Positions 46,885-54,393 of a DNA stretch of 64,000 nt are shown one piece after another. Source of the DNA: an uncultured Alistipes sp. (lineage in GTDB: Bacteria; Bacteroidota; Bacteroidia; Bacteroidales; Rikenellaceae); contig CALUNL010000004.1 of assembly GCA_944322005.1 (NCBI GenBank), positions 124,001-188,000 on the forward strand. The letters run 5' to 3'. Below the pieces are notes generated by a model that was not told the origin of the DNA, did not search any database, and worked only from the letters and a program-made list of their open reading frames with translations. Position 1 is the first letter of the stretch. Each line of letters starts with the position of its first letter. The position numbers were made by a program, and so were the translations under genes.

Positions 46885-47355
46885 CTATTCGCTGCACTTC
46901 AGCGTCGGGAACTCCTTGCGCAAAGTATCGGCTATGGCCTTGCGCTCGGCACCCTCACGCATTACTATGAGGATGGTGTTGTCTCCCGCAACCGTACCGA
47001 GAATATCCCTGGTCTTTATGCCGTCGACAACGACCGACACGGCACTCGCATATCCGGACTTTGTGGTGATGACCCCGATGTTGCCCGAAAAATGCATACG
47101 GATTATGGCATCGCCGAGATTCGACGTGGCCACAGGCTGCTCCGCGGCAATCTCATCATTGAGGACATAGACATATCCCTTCTCGGGGTGTGGAATCTTG
47201 GATATGTTAAGACTCTTGAAATCACGCGAGAGTGTACTCTGCGTCACATTCACGCCATGCGTCTCAAGCCTCTTCATAAGCTCCTCCTGCGAGCCGATCT
47301 GCTCCTCGCTTATTATGCGGCGGATTATGTCTGTTCTCTCCCTTTTATTTCCCAT
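46885..47355 (-). CDS. argR: Arginine repressor
   Basis: 156 residues. The N-terminal winged helix contains IIRRIISEEQIGSQEELMKRL and VTQSTLSRDFKSL; the C-terminal hexamerisation/arginine-binding domain contains GNIGVITTKSGYASAVSVVVDG and GTVAGDNTILIVMREG with the Asp pair region. With arginine it represses arginine synthesis genes. No arg genes are in the window. It is monocistronic, and its promoter overlaps a palindrome. Confidence 0.95.
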   Translation of the reverse strand: MGNKRERTDIIRRIISEEQIGSQEELMKRLETHGVNVTQSTLSRDFKSLNISKIPHPEKGYVYVLNDEIAAEQPVATSNLGDAIIRMHFSGNIGVITTKSGYASAVSVVVDGIKTRDILGTVAGDNTILIVMREGAERKAIADTLRKEFPTLKCSE

Positions 47356-47379
47356 AGCGATATGTTGCGTGAATTTTTA

Positions 47380-47401
47380 TGCACAAGTGTGCACAAATAT
47401 A
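47380..47401 (-). promoter_or_regulatory. argR promoter with overlapping palindrome
   Basis: Minus strand TATATTTG (47401-47394) gives a start near 47387, inside the inverted repeat TGCACA-AG-TGTGCA (47380-47393). This arrangement suits autorepression, though the palindrome does not closely match the enterobacterial ARG box. Confidence 0.55.
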
Positions 47402-47463
47402 CAAAAAATATTCATATACAAAAAATGCAATACAAATTTATTGGACAAATTCCCGGTCAAAAA

Positions 47464-47494
47464 TTTGCCGTGTGATAAAAATTGCATATATTTG
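47464..47494 (+). promoter_or_regulatory. Consensus promoter of tRNA-Val
   Basis: TTTG (47464-47467), 19 bases, TATATTTG (47487-47494), 12 bases before the mature tRNA. Confidence 0.85.
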
Positions 47495-47506
47495 CAGTCC
47501 CAAGCA

Positions 47507-47581
47507 GGGAGTTTAGCTCAGCTGGTTCAGAGCATCTGCCTTACAAGCAGAGGGTCGGGGGTTCGAATCCCTCAACTCCCA
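47507..47581 (+). tRNA. tRNA-Val (anticodon TAC)
   Basis: 75-base cloverleaf: acceptor GGGAGTT / AACTCCC, D arm GCTC...GAGC, anticodon stem TCTGC/GCAGA with loop CTTACAA, T arm with loop TTCGAAT, discriminator A. CCA is not encoded. Confidence 0.95.
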
Positions 47582-47589
47582 CTACAGCG

Positions 47590-47619
47590 AAAGACGATTG
47601 GAAAACCAATCGTCTTTTT
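47590..47619 (+). terminator. tRNA-Val terminator
   Basis: Stem AAGACGATTGG / CCAATCGTCTT with an AAAA loop followed by a T-run. Confidence 0.85.
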
Positions 47620-47664
47620 TCGTTTGTCCGCGTCCGAAAGCAGGCTTCCGCCGCTTTGCCAAAC

Positions 47665-47694
47665 AAAAAAAAAGGACGGAACACGGTTCCGCCC
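47665..47694 (-). terminator. Terminator at the end of the leftward 48-62 kb genes (distal)
   Basis: Minus strand GGGCGGAAC-CGT-GTTCCGTCC followed by nine T. Confidence 0.8.
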
Positions 47695-47731
47695 ATTCAG
47701 CATACAAGGAGACGAAGAAGCGGCATGCAAA

Positions 47732-47763
47732 CAAACGGACGGCAGAGGTTCCTCTGCCGTCCG
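47732..47763 (-). terminator. Terminator after the DUF4595 lipoprotein gene (proximal)
   Basis: Thirteen-pair perfect stem CGGACGGCAGAGG / CCTCTGCCGTCCG with a two-base loop, followed on the minus strand by TTTGTTTG. With the distal hairpin it makes a double stop before tRNA-Val. Confidence 0.75.
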
Positions 47764-47788
47764 CGCCCAATATAATATGTCTACCCGA

Positions 47789-48544
47789 TTACTCGAGGGT
47801 CTCCCATGTGTAGAAATAGTTCTCGACGTATACGTCATCGCCGCTGCCGCCGGTCTTGATCTCCTTCTTCACGCAGTTGTTCGAATCGAACTCATACTCA
47901 AGCGTCGAAGGCGTGCTGGAGTAATCCCAACCGTTGCCGGAGCAGAGATACTGGGTCGGCTTGCCGAAGAAACCGAGCTCCTGAAGCCAACGGCCTGCAC
48001 CTACCTCCGCATAGATATTGTGGATACCGCCGACGTTGCGCACATTCGAATAGGTGTGCTCCTTCCATACCTCTTCAGGGGTGCCGTCTCCATCCTGATC
48101 AGAGAATTTAGACCACTTGATTATGCAGCCGTCCTGAATCTGAACGTTGGAACATACCTCACCGTTCTTCTTGATCTGGGTAACATATCCGTCGTTGTCG
48201 TAAGTATAGGTGTAGGTCTCATCATACTCATTCACATAGGTCGAGGCGTAACCGTTGGCACCGAGCGTAATCGAGAACTCGGAATATCCGGTAACCGAAA
48301 TCTCGTTGCCGTTGTAGGCAAAGGTCCACTCGCGCTCACCGTCGTTACGGCTGGCCTTTACCACACGGCCTTCGTCGTTGTACTCGAAAACGTACGAATC
48401 CCAGTCATCGGCCCAGCCGGTAACACGTACATTTACAGTGGCACCGCCACCGCCATTTCCGCCGTTGCCGTCATCCTTGCTGCATCCAGTGTTCAGCGAA
48501 ACCGCCATTGCGGCAATCGCTACAAATCCAAAAATCCTTTTCAT
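47789..48544 (-). CDS. DUF4595-like lipoprotein with YD-type beta repeats
   Basis: 251 residues, lipobox LNTGC (Cys about 21), followed by a Gly/Asp/Asn-rich linker. The body is a series of short beta hairpins resembling YD/RHS-type repeats (YVFEYNDEGRVVKAS, WTFAYNGNEISVTGY, YTYTYDNDGYVTQIKKNG, LEYEFDSNNCVKKEI), as in the DUF4595 family of Bacteroidota lipoproteins. The function is unknown; a surface binding role is likely. It is 57 bases downstream of the permease gene and could be read from the same transcript, but a link to ribose use is not shown. Confidence 0.75.
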   Translation of the reverse strand: MKRIFGFVAIAAMAVSLNTGCSKDDGNGGNGGGGATVNVRVTGWADDWDSYVFEYNDEGRVVKASRNDGEREWTFAYNGNEISVTGYSEFSITLGANGYASTYVNEYDETYTYTYDNDGYVTQIKKNGEVCSNVQIQDGCIIKWSKFSDQDGDGTPEEVWKEHTYSNVRNVGGIHNIYAEVGAGRWLQELGFFGKPTQYLCSGNGWDYSSTPSTLEYEFDSNNCVKKEIKTGGSGDDVYVENYFYTWETLE

Positions 48545-48601
48545 CTTTTTTAACTTTTAAGTTGGTTAATGTTATGTTTTTTGAAAATAAATACCCGCAA
48601 A

Positions 48602-49609
48602 TCAGTTTCCTGCCGCAACTATGAGTGCCAGGCCTCCGATGAACAGAAGGAACATGAGCGTCAGCAGCCAGTTGACCGTCTTCGAGGCTCCCTTGAACTC
48701 ACGCCAGATAAATACGCCCCAGATGGCGGCAATCATCGGCGCACCCTGTCCGAGGGCGTACGAAACGGCCGGTCCGGCCTCTCCCGAAGCTATATAGCTG
48801 AACGCCGTACCGAGGCACCATATGGCACCGCCGAGACATCCCGTAAGGTGGGTCCCAAACGAGCCCTTGAAATACTCCGAATAGCTTACCTTGCTGCCCA
48901 CAAACGGATAGCGCATTACGAGCGTATTGAATACGAAGTTGCTGGCAAGCACACCAAGCGAGAAGATGAATATGGCAGAATACGGAGTGAGCATTCCTTC
49001 GGCCGGAGCCTCGAAATTATTGATGTCCATACCCTTGACCACGAAACGGTAGAAGAGCGACATAAGCACGCCGGCTATGACGGCCAGAGTCAGTCCCTTC
49101 CGGTTGTTGCCTGCAGCCTCGGCTCCGCTCTGCTGCTTGCCGGAGGCTACGCCGTTGAAGATGATGGCTGCCACGATAAGAGCCACCCCCGTAAAGAGCA
49201 TCACCGGATTGCCCGACGGCGCACCGATGTAGTTTACGATTACACCCAGCACGAGCGCTATGCCCACGCCGAGAGGGAAGGCCACCGAAAGGCCGGCCAG
49301 CGACACAGATGCCGACAGCAGGATGTTCGAGGCATTGAATATGACACCACCCAGAAGCACCCAGCCTATGCTCTTGCCTGCAGCCTGCGACAGGTCGGCG
49401 ACAAACGGACGTCCCGCATCGCCGATACTGCCCATGGTGAAGCCCAGCAGGGCTGCAAACAGCACCATTCCGATGACATAGTCCCAATAGAAAAGCTCGT
49501 AGCGCCAGCTCTTCGACGCCAGTTTCTGGGTATTGCCCCACGAGCCCCAGCAGAGCATCGTGACGAAGCAGAATATCACTGCCAGAAAATAGTTATCTAC
49601 AATAAACAT
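48602..49609 (-). CDS. Sugar permease of the DMT/GRP superfamily (RusT/RbsU-like)
   Basis: 335 residues with about ten hydrophobic helices. It starts FLAVIFCFVTMLCWGSWGNTQKLA and includes SWRYELFYWDYVIGMVL, GGVIFNASNILLSASVSLAGLSVAFPLGVGIAL, and YALGQGAPMIAAIWGVFIWREFKG, a pattern of the glucose/ribose uptake and RhaT-like drug/metabolite transporters. With a ribokinase gene in the same locus, inner-membrane ribose uptake is the simplest reading. From memory, the Bacteroides thetaiotaomicron ribose locus has a comparable transporter. It is the last gene of the operon proper, 25 bases after the esterase gene. Confidence 0.8.
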   Translation of the reverse strand: MFIVDNYFLAVIFCFVTMLCWGSWGNTQKLASKSWRYELFYWDYVIGMVLFAALLGFTMGSIGDAGRPFVADLSQAAGKSIGWVLLGGVIFNASNILLSASVSLAGLSVAFPLGVGIALVLGVIVNYIGAPSGNPVMLFTGVALIVAAIIFNGVASGKQQSGAEAAGNNRKGLTLAVIAGVLMSLFYRFVVKGMDINNFEAPAEGMLTPYSAIFIFSLGVLASNFVFNTLVMRYPFVGSKVSYSEYFKGSFGTHLTGCLGGAIWCLGTAFSYIASGEAGPAVSYALGQGAPMIAAIWGVFIWREFKGASKTVNWLLTLMFLLFIGGLALIVAAGN

Positions 49610-49634
49610 GGTTTTAAGATTTTAAATCAGGTAT

Positions 49635-51197
49635 TCAGTTTTTGATAAGTTCAGTAAGGTTGCTCTTTGAGGCAAGGAATCCGCCCATCGACGAGGCGAT
49701 GTCGCTCTTGCCGTTGCGTACGCGGTAGTCATAGGACACACCCATGGCCTTGCACTTCTCGTATAGCTCTCCGGCAGCCACATAGTTCGCACCTTCATCG
49801 GTGGTATCGATGTAATAGTACGTACCGGCGCACGGAGCGACGGACTCCACATCCATGTCTCCGTCGAACATGAAGAGGGCGGAGAGCTTGGCCTCATCTC
49901 CGGCCGCATAGCCGTAGAGCACTCCGGCTCCCGTGCCGCGTCCGGCTCCGAAATGCCTGTCCGCTCCCGCAGCCACGCCGTATTCGGCATCTATGGCCGA
50001 GGCTACCGTGGCAAAATCACCGGCGACACGCGATGCCTCCATGCACACGACAATGAACGGTTTCGTTATTGAAGCCACATTCCAAAGGTTCATCACCCGG
50101 CGCAGGTCGTCGGACGACATGCCGTCGTGCACGAAGTAGATGACCGAATTCTCCTTCTGCTCACCGTAGCCAGCCGAAGGGAAGGCAACCACGTCCACGC
50201 CGCCGACGGTTGCCGAAAGTTCGGTGCCGTCATACGATGCATCCGTCTCCACCTGCTGCGAATCGGGATATGTGCCGCCGTTGAAGCAGGTCTCGATGAA
50301 CTCCAGCCCCTCGCGCATGGCATTGTGCCAGTAGTCGGACGTATGTGCGCCGTTGCGTACGCGGTATTCGTGGGCTATGCCCAGGTCACGCATCTGGCGG
50401 TGCAGGCGGTCGTTGCCGATGAGCAGCTGCTCCTCATCGTCGCCGCAGTCGAGATAGTAATGGACATTGGAGAACGATGCGGCACTCTCCTCGTTGAAGA
50501 AGTAGAACGGGCAGTGCTCCTTGTAGTAATCCGTAAGGCGGGCTTCCCCCGACATGCCGTAACCGCCGAAGATCGAGCCCCACTGCTCGTTCCAGCCGCT
50601 TTGCGGCTCGGACATGTACTGCTCGTCCGTACGGAAGGACATGCTCAGCGGAATCGACACCGAAAAGAGTTCGGAGTGCTTCGACGGAAGGATCATCGCC
50701 CCGAATCCGCCCATCGAATAGCCGACCACGGCACGTGACGAGCGGTCGGCACGGGTACGGTATATACGGTCGATATACGGCACGAGCTCCTCGGTAAACA
50801 TGTCCATATAGTCGAAGCTGCCGTCGTAGCGGTTCACATAATAGCTGTTGAATCCCTGCGGCATGACATAAATCATCGGTGATATCTCACCGGCCTGCTC
50901 CTTGCTCTCGATGAGAGTGGTTATGTGCAGCCATTTGTCGTTCCACGACTGGTGGTTGTCGCCGTAACCGTGAAGAAGGTACACGACACCGTAACGCTTG
51001 TCCGCAGACTTGGTGTAGTCGGCAGGCAGGTATACGGAGTAGCTTATCGTCTGCCCGAGAATGTCGCTGTGCATGGACAGGTCGGTCGAATATCGCTCGA
51101 ACTCGTCCGGCGGCGTCGGCAACCCGTGTTGCTCCTTGCTGCACGATGTGTTGGCAACCGACAGGAGCAGTGCGAAAACTGCCAATAGTTTAATCAT
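49635..51197 (-). CDS. Esterase-D-like lipoprotein with a second, catalytically dead esterase domain
   Basis: 520 residues from the ATG at 51197 (an ATG at 51227 adds ten residues); lipobox ANTSC (Cys about 19). The first alpha/beta-hydrolase domain (about 30-310) is complete: VVYLLHGYGDNHQSW, nucleophile Ser in GYSMGGFGA, acid in YLDCGDDEE and His in VRNGAHTSDYW. The second domain (about 325-520) repeats the fold, but its nucleophile elbow is GAGRGTGAG and the His segment is VRNGKSDIA, so it has lost both Ser and His. The enzyme probably removes acyl or similar ester groups from the substrate of this locus. Confidence 0.85.
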   Translation of the reverse strand: MIKLLAVFALLLSVANTSCSKEQHGLPTPPDEFERYSTDLSMHSDILGQTISYSVYLPADYTKSADKRYGVVYLLHGYGDNHQSWNDKWLHITTLIESKEQAGEISPMIYVMPQGFNSYYVNRYDGSFDYMDMFTEELVPYIDRIYRTRADRSSRAVVGYSMGGFGAMILPSKHSELFSVSIPLSMSFRTDEQYMSEPQSGWNEQWGSIFGGYGMSGEARLTDYYKEHCPFYFFNEESAASFSNVHYYLDCGDDEEQLLIGNDRLHRQMRDLGIAHEYRVRNGAHTSDYWHNAMREGLEFIETCFNGGTYPDSQQVETDASYDGTELSATVGGVDVVAFPSAGYGEQKENSVIYFVHDGMSSDDLRRVMNLWNVASITKPFIVVCMEASRVAGDFATVASAIDAEYGVAAGADRHFGAGRGTGAGVLYGYAAGDEAKLSALFMFDGDMDVESVAPCAGTYYYIDTTDEGANYVAAGELYEKCKAMGVSYDYRVRNGKSDIASSMGGFLASKSNLTELIKN

Positions 51198-51230
51198 AAT
51201 GTTTCCTTCCCTTTTCATCAACTTCACACA

Positions 51231-52760
51231 CTATTTTTTTGCCGTATAAACCACCATCTCCTTGGCCTCGATGACATATCCGCGATCCGGATTCACCCAT
51301 TTCAGGCGCAGCGTATGAGGGCCGTCTACAGGCAGTTCGTATTTGTAGAATATGTCGTACTTGCGCTTGATGTAGTCGTACGGCATCTCGATATCCTCGA
51401 CCTTCTCTCCGTCGATATAGGCCTCCAGGCGTGCGACATAGCCGTTGTCATTGCCGATACCGAGCTTGCGGACCTGGCCCATGACAACCACGCTGTTGCC
51501 ATTGAAGCGCAAGGTGGCCTCGTCGGTGATGTCGAGCTTCAGCACACGGCGCTCGACAGGCTCGATCGTCGAGAACGACTCTTCGAACGGAACGGTCTCC
51601 GGGCGCTGTATCGTGATACGGTAGATGTCGCCGTCGACACTTCCGCCCTCACGCTCCACCATCTGCGTCAGCAGGTCGAGATTGATGTCGTATATCTTGT
51701 TGAGCGAAATGGAGGTATACGGGAACTCTATGTCCACGACCTTGTCCATGGCCGGCTTCCATTTGTCCGGGATGGCATCGTAGCCGATCATCACGCCGAG
51801 TATGCCGGCGGCCGAAGCCGGGTTGCAGTCCGAATCCTGGCCGCAGCGCGTAGCCACGTCCATCGTCTTCTCGAAATCGCCATCACCGTAGAGAAGGCCC
51901 ATCACCACATATGCCGAATTGATGGTGGCATCGATGTTGAACCCGTTGAATACTCCCTCCGGGCATCCCTTCTCGTAGGCGTAGCGTCGCTCGATCTCGA
52001 GCCAGCAGCGGCGCCAGTCATCCGGGAACTCCTTGTGGAAGCGGATGACGTCCTCGATGCAGCGGCGGTATTTGCTCTGCTCCGGGATGGTGTTCAACGC
52101 CTCGCGCACGAGAGTCGGTATGTCGTTGCATACGAATGCCAGCGAATAGAGAGCGCCCATATACACTCCGCCGTAGAAGCCGTCGCCATAGTTCATGATA
52201 TGGCCGATGCGGTCGCTGATTTCCGATGCCGCATTAGGCATTCCAGGGCAGATCATGCCTATGAAGTCGGCCTCGATCTGGAAGTCGATGTCGTCGGCAT
52301 GCGGGTTGTTGCGCCAGTGTCCCGATTCCGGCGGCATGATGCCGTGCAGGATGTTGTATCGGGCAGCCTGGTTGGCGTGCCACAGCTTGTAGTCGGCATT
52401 GGCGAAGGCTTCGGCATATACCTCGGCCGGAGTGTCGATGCCGTAGCGGTTCATCACCTCGACGAAGGTGAGGTCCATGTAGACGTCGTCGTAGAGTCCC
52501 GGGTCGTCGCGGAACGTATCCAGCGCATAGTCGTCGTACCATACGATCGGCGCCTCGTCGCTGATGAGCGCACCCTTGTACTTGAACTCCGTCGGGCCGC
52601 CGTAGGTACAGCCTATGGTCTGTCCGGCCCATCCGCCGCGGATCTTGTCCTGCAGCGTGGCCTTGTCAATCTCGAAAGTCGAGCCGTAGTCGATCGATGG
52701 AGCCGTCGCACACGATGTCGCGGCCAAAAGTGTCGACAGTAATATGATTGTCCTGTTCAT
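51231..52760 (-). CDS. ADP-ribosylglycohydrolase-family lipoprotein, paralogue 1
   Basis: 509 residues, lipobox AATSC (Cys about 17). The ADP-ribosylglycohydrolase (DraG/ARH-like) helical fold spans about 30-400: KIRGGWAGQTIGCTYGGPTEF, first metal segment DDVYMDLTFVEV, HADDIDFQIEADF, GDGFYGG, and the second metal segment GQDSDCNPASAAGILG. The C-terminal 110 residues form a beta-sandwich (LRFNGNSVVVMG; HTLRLKWVNPDRGYVI). Family members hydrolyse N- or O-glycosidic bonds to ribose in ADP-ribosyl groups. Export to the envelope means the substrate is taken from outside the cell. It is 13 bases from paralogue 2. Confidence 0.88.
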   Translation of the reverse strand: MNRTIILLSTLLAATSCATAPSIDYGSTFEIDKATLQDKIRGGWAGQTIGCTYGGPTEFKYKGALISDEAPIVWYDDYALDTFRDDPGLYDDVYMDLTFVEVMNRYGIDTPAEVYAEAFANADYKLWHANQAARYNILHGIMPPESGHWRNNPHADDIDFQIEADFIGMICPGMPNAASEISDRIGHIMNYGDGFYGGVYMGALYSLAFVCNDIPTLVREALNTIPEQSKYRRCIEDVIRFHKEFPDDWRRCWLEIERRYAYEKGCPEGVFNGFNIDATINSAYVVMGLLYGDGDFEKTMDVATRCGQDSDCNPASAAGILGVMIGYDAIPDKWKPAMDKVVDIEFPYTSISLNKIYDINLDLLTQMVEREGGSVDGDIYRITIQRPETVPFEESFSTIEPVERRVLKLDITDEATLRFNGNSVVVMGQVRKLGIGNDNGYVARLEAYIDGEKVEDIEMPYDYIKRKYDIFYKYELPVDGPHTLRLKWVNPDRGYVIEAKEMVVYTAKK

Positions 52761-52773
52761 TGGAGACGCTGTT

Positions 52774-54384
52774 TCAATTGTGATAATACTTGTTTGTCGG
52801 CGGCGTGGAGGTATAGTACATGATGTCGTTCACACGCAGCAGATAATCCTTGTGAGGGTTGAGCCACTTCAGGCGTACCGTATGGCGGCCTTCGTCGAGG
52901 CGGTATTTCCATGCCGGCTCGAGTTTGCGGTCGGTATTCTTCATCGGCATGCGCGATATGTGGTCGAGCTTGCCGTCGATCCACACCTCGAACTCGGCGA
53001 CATACGGGTCATCAGGCTCGGCCAGGCCGAAGACCTCCGATCCGATATGGCGTATCGAGACACGGTTTACATAGTCAGGAGTGATACTGCGCAGGCACAC
53101 CAGGTTGCCCCATATCACAAATCCGTTGCCCGTAAAGTCGAACTCGTACTCGCCGTCCACGAAGCAGTCCTTGCGCTCGCGGAAGAGCGGATAGGTGTCG
53201 ATGAAGTTCTGCTCCAGAGGCAGGGTTTCGGCCTTGCGCTGCGGAATCGTGACCTTGCCGTCGGCAACCGTACCGCCAGCGCGGCGGACCATCTCAAGGG
53301 CCTGCCTGTAGCTCATGTCATACGCCTTCTCGAGCGAAACCTCCGTACCGTCGAAGTTGAGCGACTCTATCTCGCTGAGCGGGGCGCGCCAGAACTCCGG
53401 AATGTTCGAGTAGCCGTTCATCACGCCGAGAACGCCTCCGACGGTGGCAGGATTGCAGTCCGAATCCTGGCCGCAGCGGGTGGCGATATCCATCGACTTG
53501 GCGAAATCTCCGTCACCGTAGAGCAGGCCGATGGCGACATATGCGGAATTTATCTTGGCGTCGATGTTGAAGCTCAGGAATACGCCCTTCGGGCAGCCCA
53601 CGTCGCGGTTCCACTTCTTGTGCATCTCGAACCAGCACTGCTGCCAGTCGTCCGGATACTGCTTGTGCAGTTTCCGCACGTCGTCCACGCACTGGTAGAA
53701 CGTACTCTCATGCGGAATCGGTTCGAGTGCCATGTCGAGGATCTCGGCCGGGTCGTTGCTCACGAACGCTGCGGCATAGAGGCCGGCAACGAAGGCGCCG
53801 CCGTAGAAACCGTCACCGCTGTTCATGATATGTCCCACGCGCGAGGCTATGTCGAGCGCCTCCGGAATCATACCCGGGGCCATAAGGCCGATGAAGTCGG
53901 CCTCAATCTGGAAATCGAGGTCGTCGGCATGCGGATTGTTCACCCAGTTGCCCGACTCCGGCGGCATGATGCCGTTGCGGATGTTGTAGCGGCCGGCCTG
54001 GTTGGCATGCGCGAGGTGGTACTCGGCAAACGCAAAGCGCTTGGCCAAAGTCTCGGTCGTACAGTCGAGCCCCTCCTGTTCGAAGGTCTCGACGAACGTG
54101 AGGTCATTGTATATGTCGTCGAAAAGTCCCGGCTTCTTGTCCCACCAGTACTTGACATAGTGCTCGGACCACGGTATAGGCTGGTAGTCCTGTATGGTCG
54201 TTCCAGTGAACTTGAACTCCGTAGGCGCACCGAAGACCACACCTATGGTCTGTCCGGCCCATCCGCCGCGGATCTTGTCAAAAAGCTCCTGTTCCGTGAT
54301 TGTAATCTCGGCCGGGCGCTGCGGCGTCGTACACGCCGCAAACGCCAAAGCCGTCACTGCTATGATAAAAAGGTTTTTTCTCAT
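52774..54384 (-). CDS. ADP-ribosylglycohydrolase-family lipoprotein, paralogue 2
   Basis: 536 residues, lipobox AFAAC (Cys about 18). It has the same plan as its downstream neighbour and is clearly a tandem duplicate: KIRGGWAGQTIGVVFGAPTEF, FDDIYNDLTFVETF, HADDLDFQIEADF, GQDSDCNPATVGGVLG, and the C-terminal beta domain ending VRLKWLNPHKDYLL. The metal-binding Asp pairs are intact. The two copies have diverged in the loops around the first Asp motif (IPWSEHYVKYWW against IVWYDDYALDTF), which suggests different aglycones. Confidence 0.88.
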   Translation of the reverse strand: MRKNLFIIAVTALAFAACTTPQRPAEITITEQELFDKIRGGWAGQTIGVVFGAPTEFKFTGTTIQDYQPIPWSEHYVKYWWDKKPGLFDDIYNDLTFVETFEQEGLDCTTETLAKRFAFAEYHLAHANQAGRYNIRNGIMPPESGNWVNNPHADDLDFQIEADFIGLMAPGMIPEALDIASRVGHIMNSGDGFYGGAFVAGLYAAAFVSNDPAEILDMALEPIPHESTFYQCVDDVRKLHKQYPDDWQQCWFEMHKKWNRDVGCPKGVFLSFNIDAKINSAYVAIGLLYGDGDFAKSMDIATRCGQDSDCNPATVGGVLGVMNGYSNIPEFWRAPLSEIESLNFDGTEVSLEKAYDMSYRQALEMVRRAGGTVADGKVTIPQRKAETLPLEQNFIDTYPLFRERKDCFVDGEYEFDFTGNGFVIWGNLVCLRSITPDYVNRVSIRHIGSEVFGLAEPDDPYVAEFEVWIDGKLDHISRMPMKNTDRKLEPAWKYRLDEGRHTVRLKWLNPHKDYLLRVNDIMYYTSTPPTNKYYHN

Positions 54385-54393
54385 CTCTCTCCG

